This document shows positions 27,353-37,329 of a stretch of DNA of 64,000 nucleotides, one piece after another. The notes under the pieces are model-generated. The model was not told where the DNA came from and made no database searches. It saw nothing but the letters and a program-made list of their open reading frames with translations. Made by a program: the position numbers and the translations under genes. This DNA is from Gracilibacillus halotolerans (GTDB lineage: Bacteria; Bacillota; Bacilli; Bacillales; Amphibacillaceae), in contig NZ_JACHON010000007.1 in the NCBI RefSeq assembly GCF_014206945.1, positions 18,851 to 82,850 of the forward strand, read 5' to 3'. The stretch's first letter is position 1, and each line of letters opens with the position of its first letter.

Positions 27353-29236
27353 ATGCGAGGTTTAAGAGTAGAGAATTTAGTAAAAACATATGGGGAAAAG
27401 GTTTTATTTAATAAAATTTCCTTTTCTATTATGGAAGGCGAACGGATTGGTTTAATCGGAGTAAACGGTACCGGTAAATCTTCTCTGTTAAAAGTTCTAG
27501 CGCAAGTCGATGAAGCGGATAGTGGCGAATTAATACACCCTAATGATTATGAGGTGGCGTATCTTGACCAAAGTCCAGAACTAAACAGTGATCAGTCTGT
27601 TCTTGATCACATTTATTATGGTGAGGTAGATATCATGCAAGCTTTGCGAGCTTATGAGCAAGCAGTAGCCGAGCTGGAAACCTCTCCTGACGATTCCATA
27701 CTGCAAAAAAATTTATGGAAAGCACAAGAAAAAATGGATGAATTAGATGCTTGGGATGCGATGACCCAAGCGAAAACGATTTTAACAAAGCTTGGTGTCC
27801 CATCGTACACGAAACGTTTGGGCGAATTATCTGGTGGCCAGCAAAAAAGGGTGGCGATAGCTAAAGCACTTATCCAACCAACGGATCTATTAATCCTGGA
27901 TGAGCCTACGAACCATTTAGATAGTGATACGATTGAATGGTTAGAGGAGCATCTCTCTCATTATCGCGGCGCCCTCTTATTAGTTACACATGATCGTTAT
28001 TTTCTTGATCGAGTAACAAACCGTATATTTGAACTTCATAAAGGTAATCTTTATACATATGAAGGCAATTATACGCATTTTCTAGAACAGAAGGCTTTAA
28101 GAGAACACCAAGAACTAGTAGCTGAACAAAAGCATAAAAATATCTTAAAAACAGAGGTAGCTTGGTTAAAAGCGGGAGTTAAGGCACGAACGACCAAACA
28201 GAAAGCTCGAATTGAACGAGTACAAGCGATGCAAGAAGAAACATTTGACACACAAAAGTCTAGTATCTCGTTTGATGCAGGATCCAAGCGTTTAGGAAAG
28301 AAAGTAATGGAAGTGAAAGACTTATCAAAGAGCTATGAAGGTAAGCTAATATTCGAAGACTTAAATCTATTACTAAAGCCAGGTGATCGGATCGGTATTG
28401 TCGGACCAAATGGAACTGGGAAAACCACATTGCTCCAACTGTTAGCAGGCTTGGAAGAACCAGATAAAGGGACTATAGAGGTTGGGGAAACAGTGAAAAT
28501 TGGCTACTATACACAGCATCATATGTTACTAGATGATTCGGTAAAAGTAATTGATGTGATTCGGGATGTAGCAGAGGTAATTCATACGACGAGTGGCGAC
28601 GTTATTACAGCTGAGCAAATGTTAGAACGCTTTTTATTCCCAAGATCTCAGCAATGGACATATGTACATAAGTTATCTGGTGGAGAGAAAAGAAGACTTT
28701 ATTTATTATCCGTTTTAATGGAAGAGCCTAATGTATTAATGCTTGATGAGCCAACAAATGATTTAGATACAGAAACGTTAACAATTTTAGAAGATTATTT
28801 AGATTCTTTTCCTGGTGTCGTAATTACGGTTTCACATGATCGATACTTCCTTGATAAGACAGTAGACCAATTGTTAATAGCTTCTGCTTCTACGAAATGG
28901 GAGCATTTTTATGGGAATTATAGTGAGTATCGTGAACAAGTGACAGTACAAGAAAAAGAAACACCAAAAACAAAGTCAGTAATAGAACGCCCGAAACCGA
29001 AGAAAAAGAAACTATCTTATATGGAACAAAAAGAATGGGAAACGATTGAAGATGAAATAACAGAATTAGAAGAAGAATTAGAGATTACACAGCAGGCAAT
29101 TGTGGAGGCGGGCAGTGATATGGAAGTCATCCAGCCACTTTTCGAAAAACAAAAAGAGTTAGAGAAGCAACTAGAGCTCAAAATGGAACGATGGGAAGAG
29201 CTTTCCCTTTTAGTAGAAGAATTGGAGGACGTATAA
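27353..29236 (+). CDS. yfmR: ABC-F family ATPase (Uup/YfmR type)
   Basis: A soluble 627-residue twin-ATPase ABC-F protein that acts on ribosomes rather than in transport. ATPase 1: Walker A GVNGTGKSS, signature LSGGQQKR. ATPase 2: GPNGTGKTT, LSGGEKRR. Each has an LDEPTN Walker B. The inter-domain linker is the ABC-F arm. A C-terminal coiled coil (EQKEWETIEDEITELEEELE and on) marks the Uup/YfmR branch, which helps resolve stalled ribosomes. ATG at 27353 follows AGAAAGGA by 10 bases and gives the normal start; an ATG at 27281 would add 24 unusual residues without a good site. Adjacent to ampS (1 base apart). Confidence 0.88.
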   Translation: MRGLRVENLVKTYGEKVLFNKISFSIMEGERIGLIGVNGTGKSSLLKVLAQVDEADSGELIHPNDYEVAYLDQSPELNSDQSVLDHIYYGEVDIMQALRAYEQAVAELETSPDDSILQKNLWKAQEKMDELDAWDAMTQAKTILTKLGVPSYTKRLGELSGGQQKRVAIAKALIQPTDLLILDEPTNHLDSDTIEWLEEHLSHYRGALLLVTHDRYFLDRVTNRIFELHKGNLYTYEGNYTHFLEQKALREHQELVAEQKHKNILKTEVAWLKAGVKARTTKQKARIERVQAMQEETFDTQKSSISFDAGSKRLGKKVMEVKDLSKSYEGKLIFEDLNLLLKPGDRIGIVGPNGTGKTTLLQLLAGLEEPDKGTIEVGETVKIGYYTQHHMLLDDSVKVIDVIRDVAEVIHTTSGDVITAEQMLERFLFPRSQQWTYVHKLSGGEKRRLYLLSVLMEEPNVLMLDEPTNDLDTETLTILEDYLDSFPGVVITVSHDRYFLDKTVDQLLIASASTKWEHFYGNYSEYREQVTVQEKETPKTKSVIERPKPKKKKLSYMEQKEWETIEDEITELEEELEITQQAIVEAGSDMEVIQPLFEKQKELEKQLELKMERWEELSLLVEELEDV

Positions 29237-29237
29237 A

Positions 29238-30476
29238 ATGGCGAATCCAAAATGGATGGAGAAGTATGCAGAATTAGCATTAAAAACGGGTGTTAACTTA
29301 CAAGAAAATCAAGTATTAATGATTAACTCAACAATCGAAGGAGCAGAATTCACGCGAATAGTAGTGAAAAAGGCATATGAATTAGGAGCAAAAAATGTTC
29401 ATATTAATTGGTCAGACGATGAACTAAATCTCTTGAAATTTCAACATGTTTCTACGGAGGAACTTACAAATATCCCCCAATGGCAAATTGATAAGAACCT
29501 TGATTTAGCTAAAGATGGTGCTGCGCTGTTATCAATACGCTCAACTAACCCAGATTTATTAAAAGATATTGATCCAGAAAAAGTTGGGAGATTTAATAAA
29601 GCAAATGCAGAGGCAATGAAAGAGTTTCGCCAATATACGATGAATGATCGTATTCGTTGGTCGATTATTTCCATACCAACTGCAGAGTGGGCGCAAAAGA
29701 TATTTCCTAATTTATCGAAGGAAGAGGCAATCGAAAGCTTATGGGAGCAAATTTTTAAAATTGTTCGTGTAGATAAAGAGGATCCGATTGGTGCTTGGGA
29801 GAAACACAATGAAACGTTGCGAAAAGCACATGAATATTTGAATAAGAAAGCATTTAAGGCACTAAGATTCCAATCCGCAGGTACAGATATTCGTTTTGAA
29901 CTACCTAAGGGGCATATTTGGAAGGGAGGAGCTGCAAAAACTCCAGATGGTCAGCCATTTAACCCTAATATGCCTACAGAAGAAGTGTTCACTGTTCCAC
30001 ATAAATATGGGGTAGACGGAAAAGTTACAGCGACAAAACCACTTGTTTATGGTGGAAACCTTATTGATGGTTTTAGTTTAACGTTTAAAGACGGTAAGGT
30101 TGTTGATTTTGAAGCTGAGAAAGGCTATGACACGTTAAAGCAGTTACTTGAAATGGATGAAGGAGCAAAAAGATTAGGTGAGTTAGCACTTGTTCCTCAC
30201 TCTTCACCAATCTCCCAATCCAATTTAATATTCTATAACACACTATACGATGAAAATGCTTCTTGCCATATAGCATTAGGAAAAGCGTATCCAACGAACT
30301 TAGAAGGTGGTTCTTCTATGAGTGAGGAAGAATTAGACCAACATGGAGTGAATGACAGTTTAACACATGTTGACTTCATGATAGGGTCCGCGGATTTAAA
30401 CATCGATGGAGAAAACGAAGATGGAACAACGGATGCTATTTTTCGTAATGGTGAATGGGCGATAACATTTGATTGA
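29238..30476 (+). CDS. ampS: M29 family aminopeptidase (copy 1)
   Basis: A 412-residue metallo-aminopeptidase of family M29 (AmpS/AmpII), cytoplasmic, removing N-terminal residues from peptides. Metal-site segments visible are MPTEEVFTVPHKYGV, LVPHSSPIS, ENASCHIALGKAYP and HVDFMIGSADLNIDG. The start is one base after the ABC-F stop with GGAGGACG upstream, so the two genes are co-transcribed. It is closely similar along its whole length to a second M29 gene 11 kb downstream. Confidence 0.92.
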   Translation: MANPKWMEKYAELALKTGVNLQENQVLMINSTIEGAEFTRIVVKKAYELGAKNVHINWSDDELNLLKFQHVSTEELTNIPQWQIDKNLDLAKDGAALLSIRSTNPDLLKDIDPEKVGRFNKANAEAMKEFRQYTMNDRIRWSIISIPTAEWAQKIFPNLSKEEAIESLWEQIFKIVRVDKEDPIGAWEKHNETLRKAHEYLNKKAFKALRFQSAGTDIRFELPKGHIWKGGAAKTPDGQPFNPNMPTEEVFTVPHKYGVDGKVTATKPLVYGGNLIDGFSLTFKDGKVVDFEAEKGYDTLKQLLEMDEGAKRLGELALVPHSSPISQSNLIFYNTLYDENASCHIALGKAYPTNLEGGSSMSEEELDQHGVNDSLTHVDFMIGSADLNIDGENEDGTTDAIFRNGEWAITFD

Positions 30477-30484
30477 TGTATACA

Positions 30485-30530
30485 ACTAAAGCCGAACGCT
30501 TTTTTACAAAGTAGTTCGGCTTTAGTTTTA
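30485..30530 (+). terminator. Terminator after ampS copy 1
   Basis: ACTAAAGCCGAAC and GTTCGGCTTTAGT form a 13-base perfect stem around 16 bases, then TTTTA. Adenines on the 5' side may also serve the convergent small gene. Confidence 0.88.
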
Positions 30531-30542
30531 CTATCCATTATC

Positions 30543-30734
30543 CTATTTGTCTTCTTCGTTCATTGACTGTAGTTTTTTTCTTAAGTCTGATATTTCCTTT
30601 TCCAATCGTTCCAATTCTAGCTCTGTAAAATGAGTATTTGACTTCACGTACACTAACTTTTCCATATCGGCAGATAAACGCATATGATCTGCTTTTAAAT
30701 CCTCTATTTCTCGTTCAATTTCTTTTCTATTCAT
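30543..30734 (-). CDS. Small coiled-coil protein (SE1832-like)
   Basis: A 63-residue, highly charged coiled-coil protein (MNRKEIEREIEDLKADHMRL...), without membrane segments. It looks like the small conserved SE1832-type proteins of Firmicutes, function unknown. GGAGG lies about 8 bases before the ATG. Monocistronic. Confidence 0.75.
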   Translation of the reverse strand: MNRKEIEREIEDLKADHMRLSADMEKLVYVKSNTHFTELELERLEKEISDLRKKLQSMNEEDK

Positions 30735-31274
30735 TTATAAAACAACCTCCATCTTTAATAGCTAACTTCATTGTATCATGAAATGGATTCCTTCCTCACT
30801 ACCAATGGAATATGCTTATGGAAAAAATTACATAACATCAAATTTGGAGCATTCGTGATTATGTGGGAGGATATGCTTCAAACTCTCCATTAAATTCAGT
30901 CTCGTTTACATCATTTTAGAATTTGTGGTTTAATCGGAGAATTCAACGGGTAAGTGAAATTGTGTGCTTTGCAACAATTCTGTAACATTTTAACTAGCAC
31001 TTTTTTTGAAGAATTTTTTCTCATCAGGTTCGATTCGGTATAGTAGAACGAAGCTGATGTGGGAATTGCTCCTAATATTGATACAAGAAGTGGTGAATGT
31101 AACTTGTATGGAGTTTAGCAACAATTGGTGCTAGTAAATTTTTTATTCGGCGAATTAGACAGAATTTTTTCGCATAGATAGTAAGTATCATAGTCTTTTA
31201 GAAATCGACGTTACTTACACCAGAATGCAAGCTGAGTCTTTTTGTGAAGTAGTCGGGAAGGAGATGGAATTTGC
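30735..31274. other. Long non-coding gap upstream of the TRAP transporter
   Basis: 540 bases with no credible gene. GCAACAATT occurs twice (30971, 31119), and ACTAGCAC near 30993 has its complement GTGCTAGT near 31129, with a T-run after each, so the region may fold as a structured leader. No clean -35/-10 pair or cre site could be fixed. Probably carries regulatory signals for dctQMP. Confidence 0.45.
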
Positions 31275-31835
31275 TTGAAGTTCTTCAGTTGGCTTGATAA
31301 AGCAGTATTAAAAATAGAAGAGTTTATATTAAGTGCCTCTATTATCGTCATTGCACTTATGGTTTGTGCAAATGTAATCAGTCGACAATTCTTTGGTCCA
31401 AGTATTCTATTTCATGCCGAAGTAGCGAAGTTTGCTGTTGTTGTGTCTACATTTATGGGCATTAGCTATGCTGCAAGGAAAGGTCGACATATTAGTATGT
31501 CAGCCCTCTATGATCTTGTACCAAAAAAAATAAGAAAAGGGATGGCAATTTTAATCCCGTTGGTTACGTCGGTCGTACTATTTACTCTTGCATACATCTC
31601 ATTTGATTATGTATCTGGTGAATATGGAAGAGGAACAACAACAACGAATTTAGGAATACCTACATATTTGATGTATATGTTTATACCGATAGGTTTTATT
31701 ATGGGTGGTATTCAGTACGTAAGAAACTTCTTAGTGAATATCATGAACAAAGAAGTTTACATTGGTACAGACGCGTTAGACTACAATGATATAAAACCAG
31801 AAGATAGAAATATTGAAGATGAAATGCAGATTTAA
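31275..31835 (+). CDS. dctQ: TRAP transporter small permease DctQ
   Basis: The 186-residue small membrane subunit of a tripartite ATP-independent periplasmic-type transporter, with four membrane helices (about 14-36, 50-70, 88-110, 130-152) and the DctQ segment ISYAARKGRHISM. Start is TTG at 31275, 11 bases after AAGGAG; an ATG directly after that site opens only four codons and its stop overlaps this TTG. First gene of a Q-M-P operon using an ion gradient for uptake of a carboxylate. Confidence 0.88.
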   Translation: MKFFSWLDKAVLKIEEFILSASIIVIALMVCANVISRQFFGPSILFHAEVAKFAVVVSTFMGISYAARKGRHISMSALYDLVPKKIRKGMAILIPLVTSVVLFTLAYISFDYVSGEYGRGTTTTNLGIPTYLMYMFIPIGFIMGGIQYVRNFLVNIMNKEVYIGTDALDYNDIKPEDRNIEDEMQI

Positions 31836-31859
31836 TAGGGGAAAAGTGAGGATAATGAA

Positions 31860-33131
31860 ATGATAACGACGTTATTAATAGTAATGATTGTTTTGCTTGT
31901 GTTAAATTTCCCGATGATGATCCCACTAATCATAGCACCCTTTGTAGTAGTTTTATTAGGCTACACAACTTTTGATATTAGTCCCTCCATTATGATTGGT
32001 CAGCTCGTAACAGGTATCGAATCCTACCAATTACTCTGTGTCCCTTTGTTTATTTTTGCAGCTGATATTATGACAGCTGGGAAAACCTCTCGCCGATTAC
32101 TTGATTTCATCGGTGCTTTTGTAGGACATTTACGAGGCGGTTATGCGGTAACAACTGCAGCTGCGTGTTCGTTGTTTGGAGCGATTTCTGGCTCCACACA
32201 GGCTACGGTTGTAGCAATTGGTAAGCCAATGCGTGAGCGTTTGTTAAAGGTAGGCTACAAAGACTCAAGTGCGATGGCTTTGATTATAAACGCAAGTGAT
32301 GTCGCTTTACTTATTCCGCCAAGTATAGGGCTAATCATGTATGGTTTAGCTGCAGGGGAGTCTATTGGAGATTTATTTATCGCGGGAATTATTCCGGGTT
32401 TAATCGTATTTTTAGCATTTACGATTTATAGCGTGATTTATGCAAAAATCAAGAACATTCCGTTAGCGGATCGAGCTACTTGGAAAAAAAGATTGCAACT
32501 ATTCAGAAAAGCAGCTTTACCGTTAGGCTTTCCGATTTTAATAATTGGCGGTATTTACATGGGTTGGTTTTCTGCAACAGAAGCAGCAGGGATTTCGGTA
32601 TTATATGCACTAATTTTAGAAGTGTTTATATTCCGTTCGGTGCATATTAAGCAACTACCAAGTATTGCACTCTCTACAGGACTTGTAACCTCAGCCGTTT
32701 TTATCTTGGTAGCTGGTGGTCAAGTTTTCACTTATATTGTAAATTTAGAGCGAATTCCTCAACTGCTGTCAGATGCAGTGTTAGGAGCAGATCCAAGCCC
32801 AACATATGTTTTAATAATTGTTACAATCTTTTTCTTTATTGGATGTATGTTTGTGGACCCGATAGTAGTTATTCTAGTACTAACACCAATCTTTGCGCCG
32901 ATTGCTGCTCAAGTAGGTGTAGATCCAATACATTTAGGTATTATTATTACGTTCCAAGCGGCACTAGGATCAGCAACTCCGCCATTTGGAGTCGATATAT
33001 TTACCGCCAGTGCTGTGTTTAATCGGCCGTATATGGATGTTATTCGAGGAACCCCTCCATATATCGCTATCTTAGTTGGAATTTCTGTATTGTTAATTAT
33101 GTTTCCACAGCTTTCTCTCGCTTTATTATAG
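31860..33131 (+). CDS. dctM: TRAP transporter large permease DctM
   Basis: The 423-residue transport subunit with about twelve membrane helices. Family signatures GAISGSTQATVVAIGKPM and LLIPPSIGLIMYGL, and in the second repeat LGSATPPFGVDIF. It couples Na+ or H+ flow to movement of the substrate delivered by DctP. 24 bases follow dctQ; GTGAGG lies upstream of the ATG. Confidence 0.92.
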   Translation: MITTLLIVMIVLLVLNFPMMIPLIIAPFVVVLLGYTTFDISPSIMIGQLVTGIESYQLLCVPLFIFAADIMTAGKTSRRLLDFIGAFVGHLRGGYAVTTAAACSLFGAISGSTQATVVAIGKPMRERLLKVGYKDSSAMALIINASDVALLIPPSIGLIMYGLAAGESIGDLFIAGIIPGLIVFLAFTIYSVIYAKIKNIPLADRATWKKRLQLFRKAALPLGFPILIIGGIYMGWFSATEAAGISVLYALILEVFIFRSVHIKQLPSIALSTGLVTSAVFILVAGGQVFTYIVNLERIPQLLSDAVLGADPSPTYVLIIVTIFFFIGCMFVDPIVVILVLTPIFAPIAAQVGVDPIHLGIIITFQAALGSATPPFGVDIFTASAVFNRPYMDVIRGTPPYIAILVGISVLLIMFPQLSLALL

Positions 33132-33178
33132 CGGAAAGCTAAATATAAATTTTTACAAAATTATAGGAGGTAATCATT

Positions 33179-34273
33179 ATTTTTAACAAAAAGTATTCTG
33201 TTTTATTCGTATTATTATTAGCAGTAGGTTTGGTTCTTGCAGCTTGTGGGGGTGGCGATTCTTCAAATGGGGATTCAGACAACGGAGATTCAGACAACGG
33301 AGATAGCGACAACGCCGATACTGGTTCATCTGCTGAATGGCTATTCATTACAGAAGAGACAGGCGAGCAAGTACAAATGGCATATGCGAACGAGTTTAAA
33401 AAACGTATTGAAGAAAAGACAGATGGTGATGTAACAGTAACTACTTATGAATTTGGTGGTCTAGGTACTGAGACAGATAACGTTGTAGCACTACAAGAAA
33501 ATACGGTTCAATTAGCGGTAACTTCTCCAGGATTCATTGGTAATACGATTCAAGAAAGTCAGATCTTTGGATTGCATTATCTATTCCCTGATAGTGTAGA
33601 AGAAACACACAAAATCTTAAACGAGAGTGAAGCTATTAATGTAGATTTAGTGAAACAATATGAGGAAATTGGTTTAAAACCACTTTCTTTCTGGACAGAA
33701 GGTTTCATGATGTGGACTAGTAACAAGCCAGTAACTTCTGTTGCTGACTTTGAGAATTTTAAAATGAGAATTCAAGGAACGAAGCTACAAGAGGAAGCGT
33801 GGAAAGCTTATGGTGGTACACCACAAACGATGAGCTGGGGAGACTTATACACTGGTCTAGAAAATGGAACAGTAGATGGTCAAGATAACCCAATCTTCTT
33901 TATTGCAGATGCATCTTTCAATGAAGTGCAAGACTATATGACACTATCTCGTCATAATAACTATGTTGCAACAACGACCGTAAATATGGACTGGTTTGAA
34001 GGTCTTAGTGAAGATTATCAACAATTAGTGGTAGAGACAGTTGAAGATATGCAAGATTGGATATTCGAAGAGCAAAAATCTCAAAACGAGCATTTCTTAG
34101 AAGTAATTAAGGAAAGTGGAACAGAAGTAGTAGAATTATCAGAAGAAGAATTAGCAGAATTTAAAGAAGCGTCCATGGGTGTACGTGACTTCTATCGTGA
34201 AGAAGTATCAAGAGTAGATGGAGCAATCTTAGATAAGCTTGAGCAAGAAATCGAAGAAATAGTTGGAGAGTAA
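33179..34273 (+). CDS. dctP: TRAP transporter substrate-binding lipoprotein DctP, ATT start
   Basis: A 364-residue DctP-type binding protein. A typical lipoprotein signal peptide, MFNKKYSVLFVLLLAVGLVL, with lipobox LAAC (Cys23), can only be read if translation starts at ATT 33179; AGGAGG sits 8 bases before it. The first standard start in frame, TTG 33230, falls inside the signal peptide and has no ribosome binding site. A three-fold GDSDN repeat follows the Cys. The binding fold includes MRIQGTKLQEEAWKAYGGTP, with the Arg that usually grips the substrate carboxylate. Placement after the permeases (Q-M-P) is less common than P-Q-M. Confidence 0.88.
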   Translation: MFNKKYSVLFVLLLAVGLVLAACGGGDSSNGDSDNGDSDNGDSDNADTGSSAEWLFITEETGEQVQMAYANEFKKRIEEKTDGDVTVTTYEFGGLGTETDNVVALQENTVQLAVTSPGFIGNTIQESQIFGLHYLFPDSVEETHKILNESEAINVDLVKQYEEIGLKPLSFWTEGFMMWTSNKPVTSVADFENFKMRIQGTKLQEEAWKAYGGTPQTMSWGDLYTGLENGTVDGQDNPIFFIADASFNEVQDYMTLSRHNNYVATTTVNMDWFEGLSEDYQQLVVETVEDMQDWIFEEQKSQNEHFLEVIKESGTEVVELSEEELAEFKEASMGVRDFYREEVSRVDGAILDKLEQEIEEIVGE

Positions 34274-34280
34274 ATGAAAA

Positions 34281-34314
34281 GCCCCTTACTAGCTAATGCT
34301 AGTAAGGGGTTTAA
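34281..34314 (+). terminator. Terminator of the TRAP operon
   Basis: GCCCCTTACTAGC and GCTAGTAAGGGGT form a 12-base stem with a TAAT loop, then TTTAAT. It also separates the convergent gene. Confidence 0.8.
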
Positions 34315-34320
34315 TATTGG

Positions 34321-35409
34321 CTATAAAATAGGTGTGTCGTCTTCAGGCTGTCTTTTTTTCCACTCATCATAGAAATGAGCAATTACGGTTTTCACGACTG
34401 CATAAGCTGGAATGATGAAAAGCACACCTAGAAAACCTGCAATTCCTCCCGCTGCAAGAATAAGTGTAATAACAGTTAGTGGGTGTAGTGATAGGGCACG
34501 GCCCATAATGTTCGGTGAAATAAAGTTACTTTCAATTTGCTGTGCGACAACCATGACTGCAATCGCCCATAGTGCAATTATTGGATCTTGGAAAAAGCCA
34601 ACAATTACTGCAGGTACAGCAGATAGAAATGGTCCAATAAATGGGATGAAATTCATTACTAAACCGAATAAAGCTAAAGATAATGAATAATTTAAATCTA
34701 TTATTAAGTAACCAATATAAAGCATCGTCCCTACACAAATACTAACGATAAATTGACCTTGTATAAAGGAGGACAGCGTATTGTTTACTTCAGATGTAAG
34801 CTTTTTAAAGCTTGTTGCTTGCGTTGGCTTTAAAAACTTCGTTATAAAAGGAACAAATTTGTGTCCATCCTTTAACATAAAGAATAAGAAAAATGGTATT
34901 AAGAAAAAGGAAAAGACAAAACTGAAAACTTGTCCAATCGTATTAATGATTCCGGCAGTAATGACATCAGCTGAATTTCCAAGTTGATCAAGGATATTGT
35001 TTATTGTATCTTCGACCTGTTGAGGAATTATAAACTGCCTTTCCTGCCACATATCAATGATTTTTTCTGTTGAATCGACCATCTTTGGAACACTATCAGT
35101 AAAATTCGTGAATTGGCCTTGGACGGTTGGAGCAATAAAGAGAACAAATAACGCAAGCACTAAGAGAATTAGGAAGAAGACGATTAAAGTTCCCCAAATT
35201 CTAGCGATCTTTTTCTTTTCCAACCAATCAACAAGTGGATTCGTCACATAGAAGATAATCCCTGCACCTATAATTGGCACAGCAATGGCTGCTAAATAAG
35301 CAGAAACTGGCTCAAAAATAAAGCGTGTTAAATAGATTAAGTAGACTAAGCCAAAGGTTAATATAAGCGTTACTAGAATACGATTAATTTTCCGATCAAA
35401 CAAAGCCAT
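34321..35409 (-). CDS. AI-2E family transporter
   Basis: A 362-residue membrane protein of the AI-2E/UPF0118 family with about eight helices; conserved blocks include FIPFIGPFLSAVPAVIVG and PNIMGRALSLHPLTVITLIL. Members are described as exporters of signalling molecules or as Na+/H+ antiporters, so substrate cannot be inferred. B. subtilis YueF and YtvI are relatives. Monocistronic and convergent with dctP. Confidence 0.88.
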   Translation of the reverse strand: MALFDRKINRILVTLILTFGLVYLIYLTRFIFEPVSAYLAAIAVPIIGAGIIFYVTNPLVDWLEKKKIARIWGTLIVFFLILLVLALFVLFIAPTVQGQFTNFTDSVPKMVDSTEKIIDMWQERQFIIPQQVEDTINNILDQLGNSADVITAGIINTIGQVFSFVFSFFLIPFFLFFMLKDGHKFVPFITKFLKPTQATSFKKLTSEVNNTLSSFIQGQFIVSICVGTMLYIGYLIIDLNYSLSLALFGLVMNFIPFIGPFLSAVPAVIVGFFQDPIIALWAIAVMVVAQQIESNFISPNIMGRALSLHPLTVITLILAAGGIAGFLGVLFIIPAYAVVKTVIAHFYDEWKKRQPEDDTPIL

Positions 35410-35557
35410 CCCAACTTTCTACAACTTATTTCTAATATTACTATTCTATCATAGAACAATTTTTAATTGGAACATTAAGGTAAAGCATGAATAGAAACCG
35501 TTGTCTCTTTATGATACTATATAGGAAACATTGCTTGTTAAAGGGGGATACATTTTT

Positions 35558-37270
35558 ATGGTTTGGCAAGAAACATATGAAAAATGGACAAAACACACAG
35601 CTCTAGACAAAGATTTGAGGAAACAATTAGAAGAGCTCCAAGGTAATGATAAGGAATTAGAGGATGCTTTTTATAAAAATTTATCATTCGGTACTGGAGG
35701 TATGCGAGGCATACTAGGACCAGGTACGAATAGAATGAATGTTTATACGATACGTAAAGCTGTAGCAGGCTTAGCAAAATACATAAAATCAAACGTGAAT
35801 GATGCAGAAAAACGTGGAGTCGCAATCGCATATGATTCACGACATATGTCGAAGGAGTTTGCAGTAGAATCAGCAAAGGTATTGGGTGCTGAAGGTGTAA
35901 AGGCCTATGTATTTGAATCTCTACGTCCAACCCCTGTACTTTCGTTTGCTGTTAGACATTTACAGGCAGCAGCTGGAATTATGATAACTGCAAGTCATAA
36001 TCCACCTGAATATAACGGTTTTAAAGTGTACAATGAAGATGGTGGACAGGCTCCATTGGAAGAAGCGGAAGCAATTATTAATGAAGTTAACAAAATTGAT
36101 AGAGAATTAGACATTTTAGTTAAAAATGAAGAAGAGCTACTTGAAAGCAATCTTCTCGAATGGATTGGTGAAGATGTTGATAAAGCGTACCTTGAACAGT
36201 TAAAAACGATTCAAAAACAAGCGGTCAACGAGTCAACATTAGAAATTGTTTTTACACCATTGCATGGAACAGCTTATTATCCGGTCATGGATGGCTTACA
36301 GCAAATGGGTTTTCAAAACATTCATGTAGTAGAAGAACAAGCGAAGCCAGATCCGGAATTCTCTACCGTTAGCTCGCCGAATCCAGAAGAACATCAAGCA
36401 TTCGAAATGGCGATTGCGTTGGGAGAAAAAGTAGATGCAGATATATTAATAGGAACGGATCCAGACGCAGATAGATTAGGTGTAGCGGTAAAAGACGCAA
36501 GCGGCGCTTATCAAGTGCTCTCAGGGAATCAGTTAGGTACGTTATTACTTGATTACACACTTTCCCAAACAGAAAATCTAACAAACGGAAAAGTAATCAA
36601 AACAATTGTTACGACAGAAATGGGCCGAGCCGTTGCAAAGCATTATGGAGTTGAAACAATTGATACGCTAACAGGGTTTAAATTCATCGGTGAGAAAATT
36701 AAACAATTTGAATTAACACATGAGCATTTTCTATTCGGTTATGAGGAGAGCTATGGCTATTTAATTGGGGATTTTGTCCGTGACAAGGATGCTGTTCAAG
36801 CAGCTGTTGCAGCATGTGAAGTAGCACATTATTGGAAACAACAAGGAAAGACGTTACTCGAAGCATTAGATACTCTCTATGAAAAGCATGGTTTTTATGT
36901 AGAAAAAATGAATTCACTTACGCTTAAAGGTAAAGAAGGAGCAGAACAAATAGCCACGATTATGGAGGATATTCGAGAACGTCCGTTTACCAATTTAGCT
37001 GGTCTAAACATCGTAGCTGTTGAGGACTATCAAACAAGCGAACGCTATTTACCTCTTGAAGAAAAAAGCGAAGATATTACACTGCCTAAAGAAAATGTAA
37101 TGAAGTTCTTGCTTGAGAATGAAGCATGGGTTTGCTTCCGACCTTCGGGTACAGAACCGAAAATTAAAAGCTACTTCGGCGTAAAGACAGATAGTAAAGA
37201 TGATAGTGAAGCCTTAATTAAAACAATTCAGGAAGAAGTAGAAGAGCGAATTGCTAGCATTCTGAAATAA
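35558..37270 (+). CDS. pgcA: Alpha-phosphoglucomutase
   Basis: Interconverts glucose 1- and 6-phosphate, feeding UDP-glucose and wall polymer or glycolipid synthesis. 570 residues. The phosphoserine loop is TASHNPPEYNG (Ser146), the metal loop GTDPDADRLG, the sugar loop GYEESYGY and the phosphate-binding loop RPSGTEPKIK. ATG at 35558 follows AAAGGGGGA by 9 bases; a TTG 27 bases earlier has no site. It is a single gene. Confidence 0.93.
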   Translation: MVWQETYEKWTKHTALDKDLRKQLEELQGNDKELEDAFYKNLSFGTGGMRGILGPGTNRMNVYTIRKAVAGLAKYIKSNVNDAEKRGVAIAYDSRHMSKEFAVESAKVLGAEGVKAYVFESLRPTPVLSFAVRHLQAAAGIMITASHNPPEYNGFKVYNEDGGQAPLEEAEAIINEVNKIDRELDILVKNEEELLESNLLEWIGEDVDKAYLEQLKTIQKQAVNESTLEIVFTPLHGTAYYPVMDGLQQMGFQNIHVVEEQAKPDPEFSTVSSPNPEEHQAFEMAIALGEKVDADILIGTDPDADRLGVAVKDASGAYQVLSGNQLGTLLLDYTLSQTENLTNGKVIKTIVTTEMGRAVAKHYGVETIDTLTGFKFIGEKIKQFELTHEHFLFGYEESYGYLIGDFVRDKDAVQAAVAACEVAHYWKQQGKTLLEALDTLYEKHGFYVEKMNSLTLKGKEGAEQIATIMEDIRERPFTNLAGLNIVAVEDYQTSERYLPLEEKSEDITLPKENVMKFLLENEAWVCFRPSGTEPKIKSYFGVKTDSKDDSEALIKTIQEEVEERIASILK

Positions 37271-37329
37271 AGAACGGTCTGTTTCAACTATTAAATATGT
37301 AGAAAAAGGATAAATATCTAAATAGCTCG

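Noticed and set aside
31264..31278. ATG-GAA-TTT-GCT-TGA mini-frame overlapping the dctQ start
   Set aside because: The ATG directly abuts the AAGGAG site with no spacing, so it is unlikely to be translated; the TTG 11 bases away fits better.
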